A stretch of DNA of 7,376 nt from Candidatus Aminicenantota bacterium (lineage in GTDB: Bacteria > Acidobacteriota > Aminicenantia > Aminicenantales > JAFGAV01): contig VGJG01000072.1 in assembly GCA_016867615.1 (NCBI GenBank), positions 1 to 7,376 on the forward strand, read 5' to 3'. Position 1 is the first letter of the stretch. The number at the start of each line of letters is the position of its first letter. Below are positions 5,886-7,376 of the stretch, piece after piece. The translations under genes were made by a program, and so were the position numbers. The notes under the pieces are model-generated. The model searched no databases. It had not been told where the DNA came from and saw nothing but the letters and a program-made list of their open reading frames with translations.

Positions 5886-5914
5886 TTGCAAATTTACAAA
5901 AAAAGATTTATATA
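5886..5914 (+). promoter_or_regulatory. AT-rich promoter of the lysine-rich protein gene
   Basis: TTGCAA (5886-5891, 4/6 to the -35 consensus), a 17-base A/T-rich spacer, then TATATA (5909-5914). TATATT at 5911-5916 is a 5/6 alternative with a 19-base spacer. The spacer has a seven-A run. This is the most AT-rich patch of the window and lies 55 bases before the ATG. Expected start near 5921. Confidence 0.55.
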
Positions 5915-5930
5915 TTTTTCAAATAGGCAT

Positions 5931-5950
5931 GATTTGCAATGCCGCAAATC
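5931..5950 (+). promoter_or_regulatory. Leader hairpin/palindrome GATTTGC-N6-GCAAATC
   Basis: A perfect 7-bp inverted repeat (5931-5937 and 5944-5950) with a 6-base loop. It is placed between the predicted transcription start and the AGGAGG ribosome site at 5957-5962. A related TTGCAAAT occurs at 5886-5893, over the -35 box. It could be a repressor operator in DNA or an RNA hairpin affecting initiation. Confidence 0.45.
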
Positions 5951-5956
5951 TCATCC

Positions 5957-5962
5957 AGGAGG
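5957..5962 (+). promoter_or_regulatory. Shine-Dalgarno AGGAGG of the lysine-rich protein gene
   Basis: AGGAGG lies 6 bases before ATG 5969. It fixes the start there rather than at the in-frame ATG at 5939, which would sit inside the leader hairpin and has no ribosome site. Confidence 0.85.
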
Positions 5963-5968
5963 GACGAC

Positions 5969-6307
5969 ATGACGGATCAGGATGAAAAAAAGCCGGACGA
6001 CCTGAAACACGACATGCCCGAGGAGCCGAAATCCTATGATGATTTTCGGTCCCTCTGGCCGCCGGCGGAACCTGTTCTCCCGGTGAAAGCTCCGCCCAAA
6101 GCGAAACCGAAACCCAAAGCCAAGCCGAAGAAGAAAGCGAAAGCCAAGCCGAAAAAGAAAGTGACGCTCAAACCCAAGAAGAAGGCCAAAAAGGCCGTAA
6201 AACCCAAGAAAAAAGCAAAGGCCGGAAAGCCGACGAGGAAAGCGGTCAGAAAAACCGCGAAGAAAGCCAAAAGAGCGAAACCGGGCAGAAAAAAAACCCG
6301 CCGTTAA
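5969..6307 (+). CDS. Lysine-rich, histone-H1-like basic protein
   Basis: A 112-residue protein with two contrasting parts. Residues 1-35 are acidic and mixed (MTDQDEKKPDDLKHD..., with SYDDFRSLWPP at 22-32). Residues 40-112 are an extreme low-complexity tail: I count 34 Lys and 6 Arg in 73 residues, the rest mostly Ala, Pro, Gly, Val and Thr. Four PKKK units occur at 53-56, 61-64, 69-72 and 79-82, so the tail is built of imperfect 8-10-residue repeats. There is no signal peptide or membrane segment. The composition resembles bacterial histone-H1-like proteins (such as the Bordetella and Chlamydia types) and AlgP-like tails, which bind DNA non-specifically. A nucleic-acid-binding role is inferred from composition alone. 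It has a strong ribosome site and its own AT-rich promoter, suggesting good expression. It is a single-gene unit, convergent with the ribonucleotide reductase gene. Confidence 0.85.
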   Translation: MTDQDEKKPDDLKHDMPEEPKSYDDFRSLWPPAEPVLPVKAPPKAKPKPKAKPKKKAKAKPKKKVTLKPKKKAKKAVKPKKKAKAGKPTRKAVRKTAKKAKRAKPGRKKTRR

Positions 6308-6348
6308 GCCCTTTTCCGACCTGAGCCCGGAAAATGAGTGCGGTTTTT
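6292..6348. terminator. Candidate bidirectional terminator stem at the end of the lysine-rich gene
   Basis: AAAAACCCGC (6292-6301) pairs with GCGGTTTTT (6340-6348) with one bulged C. Inside is a second perfect hairpin TTTTCCG (6312-6318) with CGGAAAA (6328-6334). Read on the minus strand, the outer stem ends in a run of eight T (6296-6289), a reasonable intrinsic terminator for the convergent ribonucleotide reductase transcript. Read on the plus strand, the stem ends in five T. It overlaps the stop codon of the lysine-rich gene. The stem is partly A-T and the loop is long, so this is moderate evidence. Confidence 0.4.
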
Positions 6349-6392
6349 CGTCTCACAATTCCCTTATCTTAGTCATCCCTGGAGAAGAAGCG

Positions 6393-6453
6393 CTGCCGGG
6401 GGGAGAGCTCCTTGGTGGGGGAGCCGCCTCGCCTCCATCAAACTCCCCGGCGG
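6393..6453. terminator. Very strong GC-rich stem-loop in the convergent spacer
   Basis: Bases 6393-6403 pair with 6443-6453 in an 11-bp helix (nine Watson-Crick, two G-U on the plus strand). An inner hairpin GCTCC (6407-6411) pairs with GGAGC (6420-6424). It starts 19 bases beyond the ribonucleotide reductase stop. The plus-strand side is followed by T-rich TTGTGTGTCT; the minus-strand side has no T run. It may act as a terminator or mRNA 3'-end protector, or be an independent structured RNA. I do not recognise it as a known RNA family. Confidence 0.4.
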
Positions 6454-6472
6454 TTGTGTGTCTATCGGGCGA

Positions 6473-7376
6473 CTAGGCGCACTTGTTCCAGCCGCAATGG
6501 GGACAAGTGGGGCATTTTTCGTCGGGGAGGACCGCTCCGCAGACCTTGCAGACCGTCTTGAAAAAATCCTTCTCGGCCTTGTTGTTTTCGCCGAGATAGC
6601 GCTCCAGAACTTTGGCGATGGCGTCGGGTATGGACTGGACGAGACCGCCCTCGGTGAATACCGGCTCCGAACCCCCGATGCCCTTGAGCTGGGCGATCAC
6701 CTCCCCGGGCTCCACGCCGCTGCGGAGCGCCAGGGAGATCAGCCGGCCCAGGGCCTCGGCGTCGGCCATGGTCGAATAGCCGCTCTTGCCGATGCTGGCG
6801 AAGACCTCGAAGGGACGGTTGTGGTAGTAGCTGATCGTCAGGTACAGGTTTCCGAAGCCGGTTTTGATCTTGTCCGTGACCGAGGGTAAGGAATCCGGCC
6901 GTTCCCGGGGGAGTTTTTTTCCGGGACGGGGAGGCGTCTTGTAAAGCACCTGTTCGGACCGGGAGCCGTCCCGGTAGATGGTGATCCCCTTGGTCCTCAG
7001 CTCATAGGCCAGCAGGTAGGCCTTCTCCACGTCCTGGACCGTGGCGCCGTGGGGGAAATTGATGGTCTTGGACACGGAGTTGTCCACATGCTTTTGGAAC
7101 GCGGCCTGCATCCTGATGTGTCCCTCGGGCGGGATGTCGTGGGCCGTGACAAAGTATTCGGGCAGGGCCGCCCCGGGGTTCGCCTCCTTCCATTCCCGGT
7201 ACAGGGGATGGATGTCCTTGATCTCCCGGTCGAGGATCCGGGAAGTGACCTCGAAGGAAAACACGGGCTCGATGCTCGAGGAGCAGCCGGCGATGCGGGA
7301 GATCGTTCCCGTGGGGGCCACGGTGAAGACGGTGGCGTTCCGCATGGCGCCTCCCCGGTAGACCGAGCGGTCGATA
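6473..7376 (-). CDS. nrdJ: Adenosylcobalamin-dependent (class II) ribonucleotide reductase, C-terminal part
   Basis: The last 300 residues of a class II ribonucleotide reductase; the frame is open to the right edge, so the start and the catalytic NxCxE region are outside. The enzyme makes deoxyribonucleotides using coenzyme B12, so it works with or without oxygen. Seen (fragment numbering): APTGTISRIAGCSSSIEPVF (20-39), the conserved late barrel segment; VDNSVSKTINFPHGAT (97-112); a TSCPD domain at about 164-235 (FGNLYLTISYY, KSGYSTMADAEALGRLI); and a C-terminal six-Cys tail (276, 279, 288, 291, 294, 299). Part of the tail probably binds zinc, and a Cys pair probably re-reduces the active site. 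The Met at 7345 is internal: in-frame codons upstream read YRGGA. It is convergent with the lysine-rich gene. Any upstream cobalamin riboswitch would be outside the window. Confidence 0.95.
   Translation of the reverse strand, partial: IDRSVYRGGAMRNATVFTVAPTGTISRIAGCSSSIEPVFSFEVTSRILDREIKDIHPLYREWKEANPGAALPEYFVTAHDIPPEGHIRMQAAFQKHVDNSVSKTINFPHGATVQDVEKAYLLAYELRTKGITIYRDGSRSEQVLYKTPPRPGKKLPRERPDSLPSVTDKIKTGFGNLYLTISYYHNRPFEVFASIGKSGYSTMADAEALGRLISLALRSGVEPGEVIAQLKGIGGSEPVFTEGGLVQSIPDAIAKVLERYLGENNKAEKDFFKTVCKVCGAVLPDEKCPTCPHCGWNKCA

Noticed and set aside
5939..5968. An in-frame ATG ten codons upstream of the lysine-rich gene start.
   Set aside because: It lies within the leader palindrome and has no ribosome site; AGGAGG points to ATG 5969.
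5685..5985. Open frames of 60-84 codons on both strands in the intergenic stretch.
   Set aside because: No ribosome sites, no motif and mixed composition; they overlap the inverted repeat and promoter.
6308..6472. A cobalamin riboswitch linked to the B12-dependent reductase.
   Set aside because: This spacer is at the 3' end of that gene, and I see no B12-box-like sequence; a riboswitch would lie beyond the right edge.
1..7376. CRISPR array, defence system or prophage.
   Set aside because: No spaced direct repeats, cas, integrase, toxin or phage structural genes are visible.

Overview
The window is GC-rich bacterial DNA, dense in genes apart from one AT-richer, gene-poor stretch (about 5540 to 6470). 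ADP-heptose synthesis and heptosyl transfer genes point to a Gram-negative-type, LPS-making cell. A coenzyme-B12-dependent (class II) ribonucleotide reductase and a [FeFe]-hydrogenase-like iron-sulfur protein point to an anaerobic or oxygen-flexible lifestyle. I cannot name the taxon from sequence alone. An Aminicenantes/Acidobacteriota-like lineage is a guess based on general feel.

Left end, plus strand (1-1561): the 3' part of an RsbT/RsbW-type ATP-binding kinase gene overlaps by 4 bp a gene for a protein with two ferredoxin clusters, an H-cluster-type domain and a C-terminal FeS domain. All four H-cluster cysteines are kept, but three catalytic surround residues are changed. The pair looks like a redox or hydrogen sensing module, probably the tail of a hydrogenase regulatory cluster lying outside the window.

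Minus-strand operon (5340 down to 1542): a promoter with a perfect TTGACA drives a PfkB heptose-7-phosphate kinase (HldA/RfaE1 type). A GTGA overlap follows, then a fused adenylyltransferase (RfaE2 type) and GT9 heptosyltransferase. An 8-bp overlap leads to an ICMT/PEMT-like membrane methyltransferase, and 12 bp later comes TrmH. The kinase phosphorylates heptose-7-P, and the fusion protein would both activate heptose-1-P to ADP-heptose and transfer heptose to the LPS core. The last gene converges on and overlaps the iron-sulfur gene by 20 bp.

Middle and right (5412-7376): a tRNA-Leu(CAA) with its own promoter is followed by a possible 42-residue membrane peptide gene on the minus strand. Next come a 104-bp inverted-repeat element, an AT-rich promoter with a hairpin leader, and a gene for a lysine-rich histone-H1-like protein. 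A spacer holding two stem-loops separates this from the convergent, truncated class II ribonucleotide reductase gene, which runs off the right edge.

The most notable items are the adenylyltransferase-GT9 fusion, the variant H-cluster protein next to a partner-switching kinase, and the structured 5684-5968 region between the small membrane ORF and the basic protein gene.
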